34,358 nt of DNA, from positions 1-34,358 of the forward strand of contig CANPWA010000028.1 in assembly GCA_947581865.1 (NCBI GenBank), read 5' to 3'. Shown piece by piece: positions 17,723 to 26,389 of the stretch (position 1 is its first letter; every line of letters begins with the position of its first letter). Both the position numbers and the translations under genes were made by a program. Below the pieces are notes generated by a model. That model did no database searches. It was not told the DNA's origin and was given only the letters and a program-made list of their open reading frames with translations. The DNA is from an uncultured Acetatifactor sp. (lineage in GTDB: Bacteria; Bacillota; Clostridia; Lachnospirales; Lachnospiraceae).

Positions 17723-19474
17723 TCACGCCTGCTCCCCCAATTCATATTCCGACAAAAGCTTTGCAAGAAGTCGGTAATAGGGGAGGTAAGAACGGTTCCA
17801 TGCCATGAGATTTTTGACAAATTCAAGACTCAGTACCGCATCCAGACCATTTTTGTCTTTAAACCGGATATGGACAAAAGACTGTATTCCCTGAGTCACT
17901 AGTTTTTCATAAAGCGTGGGGCTGGCATTCTCAAATTTTTTCGTATTGTCCAGCATGATGACCCCTGTATCGTCATACATTTTCAGCAGCGCCGGCATCT
18001 TCAGATAGTCTTTCGTGGCATCGATGATCTCCCTGGAAAGACGGTTCGCTCCTGCCATACCCACCAGATGATAACTGCGCCCCGCATAGAGCATCACTCT
18101 CTGTATATTCATGTTGAGCGCCACATCATCCAGAAGCTCATCGAGCGGATAATCCTGCCCGGTATAAACCCTGTCCTGCATCGCACAGACAATCTCCGCA
18201 GGGGACATATTTCCCCGGCTGTTCAGGGTATTGACGGACATCTTGGTATTTTTAATATCCTCGAGTGTCCCGTGCTTGTCCCGGTTGTATATGATGTAGC
18301 GATTGCGTCCCTTTTCCTTCGCGCGGTAGAGGGCAAAATCCGCAAGGAAGAACAGATCCTCATAATTGTTGGCGTCTTTGGGATAAGCCGCGCAGCCGAT
18401 GGACAGCGTGATGGAAATATCCTCGCCGCTCTCGGTCTTCACAAAACTGGATGCAACGCTGTTCTTAATGCTTCTGAGACGTTCCCGCATATTTTCCATG
18501 TCATAGGCGTCATAAAAGATCACCAAAAATTCATCTCCGCCAAATCTGCCCACCAGACCCTCATCACGGACCTCATTCTTTATAATGGCGGCAACTTTTT
18601 TGAGCACTTCGTCTCCCATCATATGCCCGTAAACATCATTGACCTTCTTGAAATAGTCGATATCGATGATGGCGATCGTGACATTGCAGGTTTTCTTCAC
18701 ATCCACAGTATTGATTGCGAGATTGGTGATCTCCGCCTTGGTGAGCACCCCTGTCAGATAATCTTTCTCCAGCGCCCTCTTCGTCTCTGAGGGATCTACG
18801 GAGCGCTCATTCCAAAAATGTATGTAACCGGTGGCATAGACATATACGCCATCCTCATAACAGCAGACCCCCTTTAACAGGGTGAACGCCGTCTCCCTGA
18901 TATTGAGGATATCTCCGGCAATATTGATGACAAAGCGCTCCATGCCGCCTTTCAGCACGGAAATGAGTTTTTTGACATCCTCAATGTTTTTATCGTCAGC
19001 CCGTTCCAAAAGCTTTTGCTCAAACTCAGCAAATGTCACGAAAAGCATGTTCTGTTCAAATTTGTCCGTGGCGTAGATACGGAAACTATCCTCTGCCACT
19101 TCATACTCGAAATAATAATCCCCATACAGACCCAGGATCTCGTTTTTCTTGTCTACCAGCCTGTCGATCTGACGTTCCCATTTCTGCATCTCATCCAGCA
19201 GGATCAGCCGGATGTCCACCAGCGGCTCCAATGCCTGTGTTGAAAAGACCGCCAGGCAGTTTTTGAGGGAACCGTCCTCCCCGATCAGCTTTAAAATTGT
19301 CTGACTGCCCTCCTCCATATACTCCGGCAGCCGCTGTGCATCGGACTTTTCCAGCAGCTCATCAAAGGTATAAAACAGTCTATTCCCGATAAACGCATAA
19401 AATGCCGTGTTGGCAGAGATCACATCTAATGTATTTTTGTCCACTTTCAATTCATAGACATTTTTACTTTCCAT
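17723..19474 (-). CDS. Diguanylate cyclase (GGDEF) with sensory N- and C-domains
   Basis: A 583-residue cytoplasmic enzyme expected to make c-di-GMP from two GTP. The N-terminal about 225 residues hold one or two PAS-like segments (IIS-type start: ISANTAFYAFIGNRLFY; then YFEYEVAEDSFRIYAT). The GGDEF domain spans about 236-400, with DIDYFKKVNDVYGHMMGD and an intact GGDEF at 312-316. The product-inhibition I-site (RxxD, nine residues upstream) reads RDEG, so its Asp is missing and feedback inhibition is probably lost. A C-terminal GAF-like domain (about 425-583) follows the cyclase, an uncommon order. There is no membrane segment. A GGAG lies nine bases before the ATG. It heads the PilZ-adhesin-sortase block. 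Confidence 0.93.
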   Translation of the reverse strand: MESKNVYELKVDKNTLDVISANTAFYAFIGNRLFYTFDELLEKSDAQRLPEYMEEGSQTILKLIGEDGSLKNCLAVFSTQALEPLVDIRLILLDEMQKWERQIDRLVDKKNEILGLYGDYYFEYEVAEDSFRIYATDKFEQNMLFVTFAEFEQKLLERADDKNIEDVKKLISVLKGGMERFVINIAGDILNIRETAFTLLKGVCCYEDGVYVYATGYIHFWNERSVDPSETKRALEKDYLTGVLTKAEITNLAINTVDVKKTCNVTIAIIDIDYFKKVNDVYGHMMGDEVLKKVAAIIKNEVRDEGLVGRFGGDEFLVIFYDAYDMENMRERLRSIKNSVASSFVKTESGEDISITLSIGCAAYPKDANNYEDLFFLADFALYRAKEKGRNRYIIYNRDKHGTLEDIKNTKMSVNTLNSRGNMSPAEIVCAMQDRVYTGQDYPLDELLDDVALNMNIQRVMLYAGRSYHLVGMAGANRLSREIIDATKDYLKMPALLKMYDDTGVIMLDNTKKFENASPTLYEKLVTQGIQSFVHIRFKDKNGLDAVLSLEFVKNLMAWNRSYLPYYRLLAKLLSEYELGEQA

Positions 19475-19511
19475 AGGGGTCTACTCCATCCTAGCGATTC
19501 ATTTTAACCGT

Positions 19512-19535
19512 AAAAGGGGCATCTGGCGATACCCC
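19512..19535 (-). terminator. Terminator after the DUF1508 gene
   Basis: On the minus strand an 8-bp stem (19535-19528 with 19523-19516, one G-T pair) with a 4-base loop is followed by TTTT (19515-19512), 17 bases after the DUF1508 stop. It separates that gene from the cyclase operon. Confidence 0.6.
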
Positions 19536-19552
19536 CTCAGGCGTTCAGGCTT

Positions 19553-19921
19553 TTACTGCTCTGCCACTTCTGCGTCCGGTGCATTCTTCCTGACAGACTC
19601 GATCCCGTTCAAACAACCGGATTTCGCCTTATAACCCTCTCCGGTGGCGATCACCTGTCCGTTGGACGCCTTCAGACGGAAACGGTACTCTCCTGCCTTA
19701 TCCCGGTAAACCTCGAACTTGGGGTTCTTCTCCACGGCAAACCCTTCCGCCGTCTGATCCTCCACGGAGGCAGCCGGCGCATTCTTCCTGACGGACTCAA
19801 TGCCGTTCCTGCATGCCGCCTCGGAATTATACACCTCGGAAGTCGCGATCACTTCGCCGTTCCCGGCTTTCAGATCAAATTTGATGCCCGTGCCGGTCTT
19901 TTTCACAACAAACTTGCCCAT
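19553..19921 (-). CDS. Tandem DUF1508 (YegP-like) protein
   Basis: A 122-residue protein made of two DUF1508 units. In each a small beta sheet ends in a helix with the near-identical signature NGIESVRKNAP (residues about 39-49 and 104-114). The units read GTGIKFDLKAGNGEVIATSE and EYRFRLKASNGQVIATGE. YegP-type proteins are short, cytoplasmic and of unknown biochemical role. AGGAGG lies upstream of the ATG. It has its own promoter and terminator, so it is monocistronic. Confidence 0.9.
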   Translation of the reverse strand: MGKFVVKKTGTGIKFDLKAGNGEVIATSEVYNSEAACRNGIESVRKNAPAASVEDQTAEGFAVEKNPKFEVYRDKAGEYRFRLKASNGQVIATGEGYKAKSGCLNGIESVRKNAPDAEVAEQ

Positions 19922-19964
19922 CGTGCTTTATCCTCCTGTACATTCATCGGTCGTAACTATATTT

Positions 19965-19993
19965 ATTTTACTATAAAACATCTGCTTTTGCAA
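19965..19993 (-). promoter_or_regulatory. Promoter of the DUF1508 gene
   Basis: On the minus strand TTGCAA (19993-19988) and TAAAAT (19970-19965) are separated by 17 bases. They lie 44 bases upstream of the start codon. Confidence 0.65.
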
Positions 19994-20024
19994 TGAAAAG
20001 ATTCCGGGATTCCTCTGTAAAATC

Positions 20025-20870
20025 CTAGTATTCTTCCGCGATATCCAGTTCTTCCTGCTCCTTCTGGATCGGCATCGCATAACCGGGCGTATGGCGCAGA
20101 TACATCAGCCAGTAGCCGACGCCTACGATCCCCGCTCCGCCCACGGTGTTTCCCAGAGTGACCGGAAGCAGGTTTTTCAGAAGAAAGCTCTGCATTGTCA
20201 GCTCTCCGACCGCAATTTGGTATTCCGACGCGGTCAGAAGCCCCGCCACACCGAAATAGATGTCGGCAATGCTGTGTTCAAAGCCGCAGAGCACAAAGAG
20301 CATTACCGGCCAGAAGCTCATCAAAAGCTTGCCGGGAACCTGCTTTGCCGCAAAGGCCGCCCACACGGCAATGCACACCAGGATGTTGCAGAGGATCCCC
20401 CGGATAAACGCCTCGGGAAAGCTCTGGGTCACCCGCGAGAGCGCCGCCGCGACCATCTTCTCGGCGAGAACGCCGTCAAACAGATCGGGCGTATGACCGT
20501 ACACCGCCAGCGCAGCCACAAAGGATGCCCCTAAAAAATTGCCCGCAAACACACAGACCCAGTTTTTGAGCATTTCCCCGCACCGGATCTTTTTCTCCAG
20601 CAGGGCGATGATGATGAGATTGTTGCCTGTAAAAAGCTCACTTCCTGCCACCAGCACCATCGCCATCCCCGCCGGGAACACGCAGGCGCCCACCAGTTTC
20701 GCTATGGAAGGGTTCTCAATGGTGGCAGCCGCCGTGGTGGAAGCGATTCCCGCAAAGCCGATGAACATTCCGGCAAAGATTCCCAGGACCACCATCTTAA
20801 AGGCGGAGAGGCGCACTTTATGAATCCCGATCTCCACATAATTTCTGGCAATTTCCAAGGGTGAGTGCAT
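20025..20870 (-). CDS. Formate/nitrite transporter (FNT) family channel
   Basis: A 281-residue inner-membrane channel of the FocA/NirC family, normally a pentamer passing formate, nitrite or related small anions. Six hydrophobic segments are visible, with the FNT signatures GSELFTGNN on the broken helix and CGFEHSIADIYF with the central conserved His. NLLPVTLGNTVGGAGIVGVG forms the last re-entrant part. The start at 20870 follows AAAGGAGG by six bases. The first 53 bases overlap the end of the YkgJ-type gene, so the ribosome site of this gene lies inside its neighbour and the two are likely translationally coupled. The ion carried cannot be told from the sequence. It closes the ten-gene run. 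Confidence 0.93.
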   Translation of the reverse strand: MHSPLEIARNYVEIGIHKVRLSAFKMVVLGIFAGMFIGFAGIASTTAAATIENPSIAKLVGACVFPAGMAMVLVAGSELFTGNNLIIIALLEKKIRCGEMLKNWVCVFAGNFLGASFVAALAVYGHTPDLFDGVLAEKMVAAALSRVTQSFPEAFIRGILCNILVCIAVWAAFAAKQVPGKLLMSFWPVMLFVLCGFEHSIADIYFGVAGLLTASEYQIAVGELTMQSFLLKNLLPVTLGNTVGGAGIVGVGYWLMYLRHTPGYAMPIQKEQEELDIAEEY

Positions 20871-21513
20871 AAAAGTCCTCCTTTCGTTTTTCAAACTGCC
20901 CGTAAAAGTCTGTCTTTCCGTCATAAGGCGTCAGAAAAAAAGTTTTCAGTAACAGCATATTCAGTTCTTTTTGAAACATGTCATCCTGCTTCTTTTGCAT
21001 ACAATTTTGCGCATCTATGAGAAGATAGTGCCATGCGGTCACAAATTCCCTGTACCGCCTCTGATCCGGGGTGTCGATCCACCGGCTCACCTTGATCTTG
21101 GAGCGGCTGGCGCTGCACTCCCCGGTCTGGAGGAAGTATTGAAAAGCCCCGTTTTCATAATATCTTCCCAGCGGGAAAAGCCTGCAGATCCCCGGGCGCA
21201 GGGCGTGAACGGAACATCGCCCCTCCCCGTCCAGAAAGGCGCAGCTCTCCCGCGCCCCCGTCATTCTCATATGGGGCAGGATACAGCCGTCCGCCACTCC
21301 CAGCTCTATCTCCCTGTCCAAAAAGTCCGCAAAGGCTTTTCCAAGCCCCGTGGTCAGACGCCAGACATCATAGGGATCCAAAAGGATGGTGTCCCCCATC
21401 CCCCTGCAGCAGTCGCTGCATCCGGCACAGCCGCGGCAGTCCGCCTTCACCATATCATTGTCTCCATAGAGTTTTCCGTCGGAGATATCCGATAAATCCA
21501 CATTGCGTCTCAT
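20818..21513 (-). CDS. YkgJ-type cysteine-cluster protein
   Basis: A 231-residue soluble protein of the YkgJ/Fli-B-like Zn- or Fe-chelating cysteine-cluster family. The cluster is CRGCAGCSDCCRGMGD near residue 28, followed by ESCAFL, GRCSVHALRPGICRLFPLG and a further Cys (QTGEC). This matches the family pattern CxxCxxCC...C...CxxH..RP..CR.FP. The C-terminal about 80 residues are helical. Proteins of this family are thought to bind a metal or iron-sulfur cluster; some are linked to protein modification, but the reaction is not established. It starts 13 bases after the ligase stop and overlaps the channel gene by 53 bases. Confidence 0.85.
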   Translation of the reverse strand: MRRNVDLSDISDGKLYGDNDMVKADCRGCAGCSDCCRGMGDTILLDPYDVWRLTTGLGKAFADFLDREIELGVADGCILPHMRMTGARESCAFLDGEGRCSVHALRPGICRLFPLGRYYENGAFQYFLQTGECSASRSKIKVSRWIDTPDQRRYREFVTAWHYLLIDAQNCMQKKQDDMFQKELNMLLLKTFFLTPYDGKTDFYGQFEKRKEDFYALTLGNCQKLCGDRDS

Positions 21514-21526
21514 ACATTACGATCCC

Positions 21527-22981
21527 TCATCGTTTCCATCCCTCATCCCCGGGCGACTCTTCGATCTCAAAACTTTGGATTTTCTCATGTCTTCCCAGTT
21601 CCGCATTGATCTCGGCAAAAAAACGCTCCCAGTCCCTTTGCTCGGGTCTTTTAAGGGAAAGCTTACAGGCGGGTTTCCCCCCTTCGAGATATACCTGCGC
21701 CCTGGAGATATTCGTATTTTTCCCGCAGATCAGCCTTTCCAGGAGGGCAGGCTCCAGATTCTCCCCGTTCTCCCCCACAAGCATCCTGTCCCTGCGTCCC
21801 ACCAGATAAAGCCTGCTGCCGCCGTGTTCTTCATCCGCGCGCAGATACCCCAGATCTCCGGTCCGGAAAAATCCGTCCGCCGTGAATGCCTCCTCCGTGC
21901 GTTTGGGTTCGCCCGCATATCCCAGAAACACATTGTCTCCCCTGACGGCGATCTCCCCCACGCCCCCTTCGTCGGGATCAAGGATCTTTACTTCCAGCTC
22001 CTCGGCGACCGTCCCCACGGACTGTGTCTCTCTGTCGCCGGGATACTGGATAGAAAAGGTGGATGCCGTCTCGGACAGCGCATACGCCTCCAGCAGATCT
22101 AATCCCCTCTCCTTATACGCCCTGCGCAGCTCCTCCTCCATCATCGCCCCGCCGCAGAACAGATAGCGGATGCGGGTCCCGAAGGCATCGGCAATGTTCC
22201 CGCCCCACTGCTCATAGAGCCGTCTGTAAATGAGCGGCACCCCGCAGAAAATGGTGGGATTAACCTCCAAAAGCTCCTCGGCGATCCTGTCCGCTCCGGA
22301 GCTTAAATAGAGCCGGAACCCAAAGACCAATGAGTAGAGGAAATTATAGATCCCTCCGTAGGTGTGGCTTAAGGGCAGAAAGAGATAGTCCACATCGCTC
22401 TCGCCAACAGGGCATCTTCTGCGGAGGGAATCGATCCCTGCCAGCAGATTTTTCTCGGAGAGCATCACCGCCTTGGGTCGGGAGGTTGTGCCGCTGGAAA
22501 ATACGATCTTACAGCAGCCCGTCCCGTTTCCGGGGACAGGAGGCAGCTTCCCCTGCGGCGCTTTTTCACATATCCTGTCAAATTCCGTCATGCACAGGCA
22601 CATCACTCCGGGGCATTGCTCCCTCACTTCGGCGATCACCTCCGCCTTTTCCTCTCCATAAAGGATGCAGGAAGCGCCGATCTGTCCCACGGTGCGCACG
22701 AGGTCTTTGACCCGCCAGTCCTTCGGGACGCACACGCTGATCCCCACATAGTGAAGCACCGCCAGATCCGCAGTCATGAGACGGATACTGTTGTCCCCAT
22801 AGATCAGGGCTGCCTTCCCCGCCAGACCGCGCTCCAAAAGATAGGATGCCAGCTTTCGCACATTTTCCAAAAACCTTCCGAAGGTCACTCCACGGTACAC
22901 TCCGTCCGCCTTTTCAAAGACATACTCTCTGTCCTGCCATTTCGCGCAGTTTGTTGTCAGCAGCTCTTCCAAACGATACAT
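21527..22981 (-). CDS. AMP-dependent synthetase/acyl-CoA ligase family enzyme
   Basis: A 484-residue adenylate-forming enzyme (ANL superfamily). Visible core motifs are A3 IVFSSGTTSRPKAVMLS (159-175), a substrate-pocket loop LPLSHTYGG, A5 YALSETAS and A7 FRTGDLGYL. The C-terminal subdomain is short. The lysine expected at motif A10 could be the penultimate residue of the protein (EGWKR), so the C-terminal lid is minimal for the family. It should activate a carboxylate, most likely a fatty acid, as acyl-AMP, then pass it to CoA, a carrier protein or a direct acceptor. No carrier-protein gene is in the window. It follows the GNAT-like gene by 15 bases, which suggests that the activated acyl group feeds that enzyme. 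Confidence 0.85.
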   Translation of the reverse strand: MYRLEELLTTNCAKWQDREYVFEKADGVYRGVTFGRFLENVRKLASYLLERGLAGKAALIYGDNSIRLMTADLAVLHYVGISVCVPKDWRVKDLVRTVGQIGASCILYGEEKAEVIAEVREQCPGVMCLCMTEFDRICEKAPQGKLPPVPGNGTGCCKIVFSSGTTSRPKAVMLSEKNLLAGIDSLRRRCPVGESDVDYLFLPLSHTYGGIYNFLYSLVFGFRLYLSSGADRIAEELLEVNPTIFCGVPLIYRRLYEQWGGNIADAFGTRIRYLFCGGAMMEEELRRAYKERGLDLLEAYALSETASTFSIQYPGDRETQSVGTVAEELEVKILDPDEGGVGEIAVRGDNVFLGYAGEPKRTEEAFTADGFFRTGDLGYLRADEEHGGSRLYLVGRRDRMLVGENGENLEPALLERLICGKNTNISRAQVYLEGGKPACKLSLKRPEQRDWERFFAEINAELGRHEKIQSFEIEESPGDEGWKR

Positions 22982-22996
22982 CCTTTTTTCCTTTCG

Positions 22997-24061
22997 TCAT
23001 CCCGGGAGTGTTTGTTCCAAAAGCACATATTCATACTGTCTTTCTATGTGCTCCTCCCCGTATTTCTGAGTGACCTTCCCGTCCCGCGCCAGCGCTCCGA
23101 TGCTGGGCAGCCCGGTCTTTCTAAGCTCCTCAATGATGCTTCCCGCCAGCGCCTTCCCCAGACCCTTGTGCCCGCCGTCCGCGCCCATATAAAGCATGAC
23201 ATAGCGTCTGGGTCTGCGTTTCGTGACCAGGATTTTGGCAAGCCGGGCGGGATCGTCCGGGTGGTACACCGCGTTTCCGTAGTCCGGCACACTCACAAAA
23301 AATCCCACCGCTTTCCCCTCATAGTACGCCATTTTCACCATGCTCATATTGATAATGTGGCGGTAATCCGAGAATACTTCTGCAAAATCCTCCAACGACA
23401 GGTCCTTGTAGACGGGAAAATCGCTGTACAGCCCGGTGATCAGCCCATACAGCTCCTCCACCACTTTATCATAATCCCGCAGGCGGGGGCTGACGATCCG
23501 GTATCCCTTCGCCAGAAATTCCTCATACCGCTTGTCATAGAGCGGCTCCTCCCCCGCCACCGGGCTGTAGCCGTTGGAGGTATAATGATGGCATACGCTG
23601 AAACCGTTGTCCAAAAAGAGTTTGAGATAATACGGCTTATTGTAGGGCTCCCCGGTGTAGGGCTTTTCCTCAAACAGATTGATCTTCAGCCGGTATCCGA
23701 TCCAGAACGAGGCGTTGACCGGTCCGGTCATCTTCTTGCAGCCCAGGTTTTTGGCGCTCTCCCGCGCCATCCGAAAGAGAAATCCTGCCGTCTCCGCGCT
23801 CTTTACACACTCAAAGAATCCGATGTATGCCGTATCGTCCCCCGGGTAGACCGTCAGAACAAAACGCCCTGTCACCCGTTCATCCTCGCAGATCAGGAAT
23901 TTATGCAGGTCAAAATATTTGCTCAGAGGATGTGTCCCCAGCAGAAGCTTCTTCACCTCTTTTGCGTTTTCCATATTTTCCCCGCGCCCATAGAGTCTGC
24001 GGGGAAGGCGGAGAAATTCTTTCACATACTCTTTCTCCATCCCAAATTCAATACATTTCAT
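22997..24061 (-). CDS. GNAT-superfamily-like acyltransferase
   Basis: A 354-residue soluble protein. The C-terminal half (about 190-345) shows the GNAT layout: a strand with GKAVGFFVSVPDYG, then YVMLYMGADGGHKGLGKALA, whose GxKGxGKAL run fits the acyl-CoA pyrophosphate-binding loop, followed by helix and strand. The N-terminal half looks like a second, degenerate GNAT-like unit (RFVLTVYPGDDTAYIGFFEC). The closest fit is the two-domain, uncharacterised acyltransferase type. The ATG overlaps the stop of the upstream dikinase (ATGA). Position between a dikinase and an acyl-activating ligase suggests acyl transfer to a lipid or amine intermediate; the substrate is inferred. Confidence 0.7.
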   Translation of the reverse strand: MKCIEFGMEKEYVKEFLRLPRRLYGRGENMENAKEVKKLLLGTHPLSKYFDLHKFLICEDERVTGRFVLTVYPGDDTAYIGFFECVKSAETAGFLFRMARESAKNLGCKKMTGPVNASFWIGYRLKINLFEEKPYTGEPYNKPYYLKLFLDNGFSVCHHYTSNGYSPVAGEEPLYDKRYEEFLAKGYRIVSPRLRDYDKVVEELYGLITGLYSDFPVYKDLSLEDFAEVFSDYRHIINMSMVKMAYYEGKAVGFFVSVPDYGNAVYHPDDPARLAKILVTKRRPRRYVMLYMGADGGHKGLGKALAGSIIEELRKTGLPSIGALARDGKVTQKYGEEHIERQYEYVLLEQTLPG

Positions 24062-26379
24062 TCCGGTCTTTGCACCTCCTCATTTCTTCGGATGATCTGT
24101 ATCCTGCCTATTCCCGCGTCCATTCTCACAAGATCCCCCGTGCGCAGGATATCCGTCACCCCGTCCACCCCCACGATGGAGGGAATTTTCAGCTCCCTGG
24201 AGATGATCGCCGTGTGGGAGAGAAGGGACCCTTTCTCGGAGATGATCCCCCGCGCGCAGACCAGCAAAAATACCCATCCCGGATCCGTCATTTTGGTCAC
24301 CAGAATCTTGTCCCTGCAGTCCGTCACCTCTTTCACGTCCGTGACGACCAGCACTTCTCCCTCCGCAACACCGTCCGAACAGGGCGTCCCCTGTAATCCC
24401 GCAGCGTCTTGCTGCGGTCTGTGGGCGTTGACGCTCCTGTGATGCTTGTCAAACTCCTTCCCGGCAAAAATCAGTCTCTGATATGCCGGAAGACAGGCAT
24501 AGATCTCATAATCTTCCCGGCGGCGCGCAATGCGGGCAGCCAGATCCGTTTTGTTCTTATCGGAGAGGCTGTTTTCCGCCTCCGCCAGCTTCTCTGCCGC
24601 TCCGAACACTTCCTCCAGGGTCAGCCAGAAGATATCCCGGGGCGACTCTGCAAGCCCTGCCCGGACAAGCAGTTCTCCCAGCCCGAGGAAAATTTCCCTC
24701 ACCATGCCGAAGATCCGGCTGCGGTTTAACCGGGAGATCTCCCGGTTGGCAATCCCCCTCGCCGCCTCCCGGGCAAGCAGACGGTCGATCCCCCTGCGGG
24801 CTGCCATACCCTGCCCCGGCACGGTTTCCGAATCTTCCCCCTCGCCGTCCCGCTCTCCCCAGAGCGCGGCGTACATCTCTTCCAGCTTTTCGGGATCCTT
24901 TTCATAGCGGTCGATCTGTTCCTCCAAAAGCTCAGGATGCGTCCGGAACGTCCTGCTCTCCAGTTTTAGTTCCTCCAGGCTGCGGTCGCCGTACTCCCGG
25001 ATATAAGCGTCAAACCGCTGACGGTACTGCGCCGGGGAAAGCTGCCTTTTTTCCCGCGCCAGACGCACCAGCTCCCGGACGGGCTTCATACTCTCCAGAT
25101 TGGAGATCCCGGACAGGATCCGGTTTCCCTCCTCCCCCATCCTCCTTTTTACCAGCGCGGTAAACACAAAGGCGTAGACATCGTTTAACAGGGTCACATC
25201 CCAGCAGGACAAAAGCGTATCCTGCAGGCTGCGGTATTGCTTTATGAGCTCTCCCGCCGACATGTCTTTTGTCCGTTTTTGATAAAAATCCCGGTTCAGT
25301 TTTTGGAAATCTTCATTCAGCCGTTTCATGTTCCGGGGGACATGAAGCATTTCCACAAGCACATTCCAATAGGTCTTTGCCCGCACCAAAAGGGGCAGCT
25401 CCACCCTCTCCTCATCGTACTGCTTTATCTTTACTCCCAGCATCTCCTGCCAGATGGGAATGATCCTGGAGCTCATGGGCAGGAATTTGATGACCGTGTA
25501 CCAGTTGCTGATCTTATAATACAATCTCCCGTTGACAGAGCCCACCATATCCGTGAATACCTTCTCATATTTTGCAAGTTCTCTGTCATTGTGCAGAATG
25601 CGCCGGCTGACGCTCTTAAAAATACCGCTATAGACCGAATGGACAAAGGAACAGGTCAGGGGCAGACTGATCCCGGGATAACTCTCCACGATATTGCTGT
25701 TGTCCATGATCAGCGGATCGTCCGCCAAGAGCGTGGTGATGGGTCTTGCCTGCAAAAGGTAGATCTCCTCCCCCGCAATGGCAAATTCGATGTCCAGAAA
25801 TTCCCCCAAAAAGGAGCAGATCTCCCCGGAGAGCTTCACAAGACGCTCCAGCATCCCGCGGGAGAGATAGTCCTTTCCGCCTTCATAATAATACACTTTT
25901 TCCGTCTGATGCCAGTAATAGACGGTGGTATCCGTCCGGTCCTCCACCACGCCGTCCCCGGTTCCCTCCCCCACAGCGATGACTGTCTCATTGAGCAGCC
26001 CCCGGGGATTGGCGGTAAAGAGCACCCCGGAATATTCCGCGGCGACCATTTCCTGCACGATCACCTGCATATCCGCCCCGGAGAGGGAGATCTGTCTGCT
26101 GTCAGCGTATGCCTGCGCGCTTTTCTTTTTCATGGAGGCAAAACACTGGCGGACACGCCCGGGCACCTCCTCTGCGGGCACATTTAAATAGGTGTCAAAC
26201 TGCCCCGCAAAGCTCTGGCGCTCTCCATCCTCCACGGACACGGCAGAGCGGACGGCACAGAGCCGCCAGGGGATCGGAAGCCCGTCGATGTCCGTCTCCC
26301 TGTCCACCACAAAAAAATCAGGCACCGGCAATCCCCGTTCCTTTAATCTCTCCAGATTTTCAACCTTTTTCCCTCGCAT
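24058..26379 (-). CDS. PEP/pyruvate-binding dikinase-like enzyme (second copy)
   Basis: A 773-residue enzyme with the domain order of rifampin phosphotransferase. An N-terminal ATP-grasp (PPDK_N) shows CAVRSAVSVEDGERQSFAGQ, YSGVLFTANP and EEIYLLQARPIT. A middle helical substrate domain includes SPRDIFWLTLEEVF. A C-terminal swivelling domain carries the phospho-His at H722 in KGSLLSHTAIISRELKIPS. It lacks the PEP/pyruvate TIM barrel of PEP synthase and PPDK, so ATP probably phosphorylates a non-pyruvate acceptor, giving AMP and phosphate. Start at 26379 after GGGTGG; it begins 11 bases after UbiA and its end overlaps the GNAT gene by 4 bases. The acceptor is unknown; a lipid alcohol or head group would fit the neighbours. 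Confidence 0.85.
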   Translation of the reverse strand: MRGKKVENLERLKERGLPVPDFFVVDRETDIDGLPIPWRLCAVRSAVSVEDGERQSFAGQFDTYLNVPAEEVPGRVRQCFASMKKKSAQAYADSRQISLSGADMQVIVQEMVAAEYSGVLFTANPRGLLNETVIAVGEGTGDGVVEDRTDTTVYYWHQTEKVYYYEGGKDYLSRGMLERLVKLSGEICSFLGEFLDIEFAIAGEEIYLLQARPITTLLADDPLIMDNSNIVESYPGISLPLTCSFVHSVYSGIFKSVSRRILHNDRELAKYEKVFTDMVGSVNGRLYYKISNWYTVIKFLPMSSRIIPIWQEMLGVKIKQYDEERVELPLLVRAKTYWNVLVEMLHVPRNMKRLNEDFQKLNRDFYQKRTKDMSAGELIKQYRSLQDTLLSCWDVTLLNDVYAFVFTALVKRRMGEEGNRILSGISNLESMKPVRELVRLAREKRQLSPAQYRQRFDAYIREYGDRSLEELKLESRTFRTHPELLEEQIDRYEKDPEKLEEMYAALWGERDGEGEDSETVPGQGMAARRGIDRLLAREAARGIANREISRLNRSRIFGMVREIFLGLGELLVRAGLAESPRDIFWLTLEEVFGAAEKLAEAENSLSDKNKTDLAARIARRREDYEIYACLPAYQRLIFAGKEFDKHHRSVNAHRPQQDAAGLQGTPCSDGVAEGEVLVVTDVKEVTDCRDKILVTKMTDPGWVFLLVCARGIISEKGSLLSHTAIISRELKIPSIVGVDGVTDILRTGDLVRMDAGIGRIQIIRRNEEVQRPE

Positions 26380-26389
26380 AATCCACCCG

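Noticed and set aside
22616..24442. A 608-codon open frame on the plus strand
   Set aside because: It is the antisense of the ligase, GNAT and dikinase genes, whose motifs are clear. The frame has no ribosome site and its protein has no recognisable domain; high-GC codon use on the other strand explains it.
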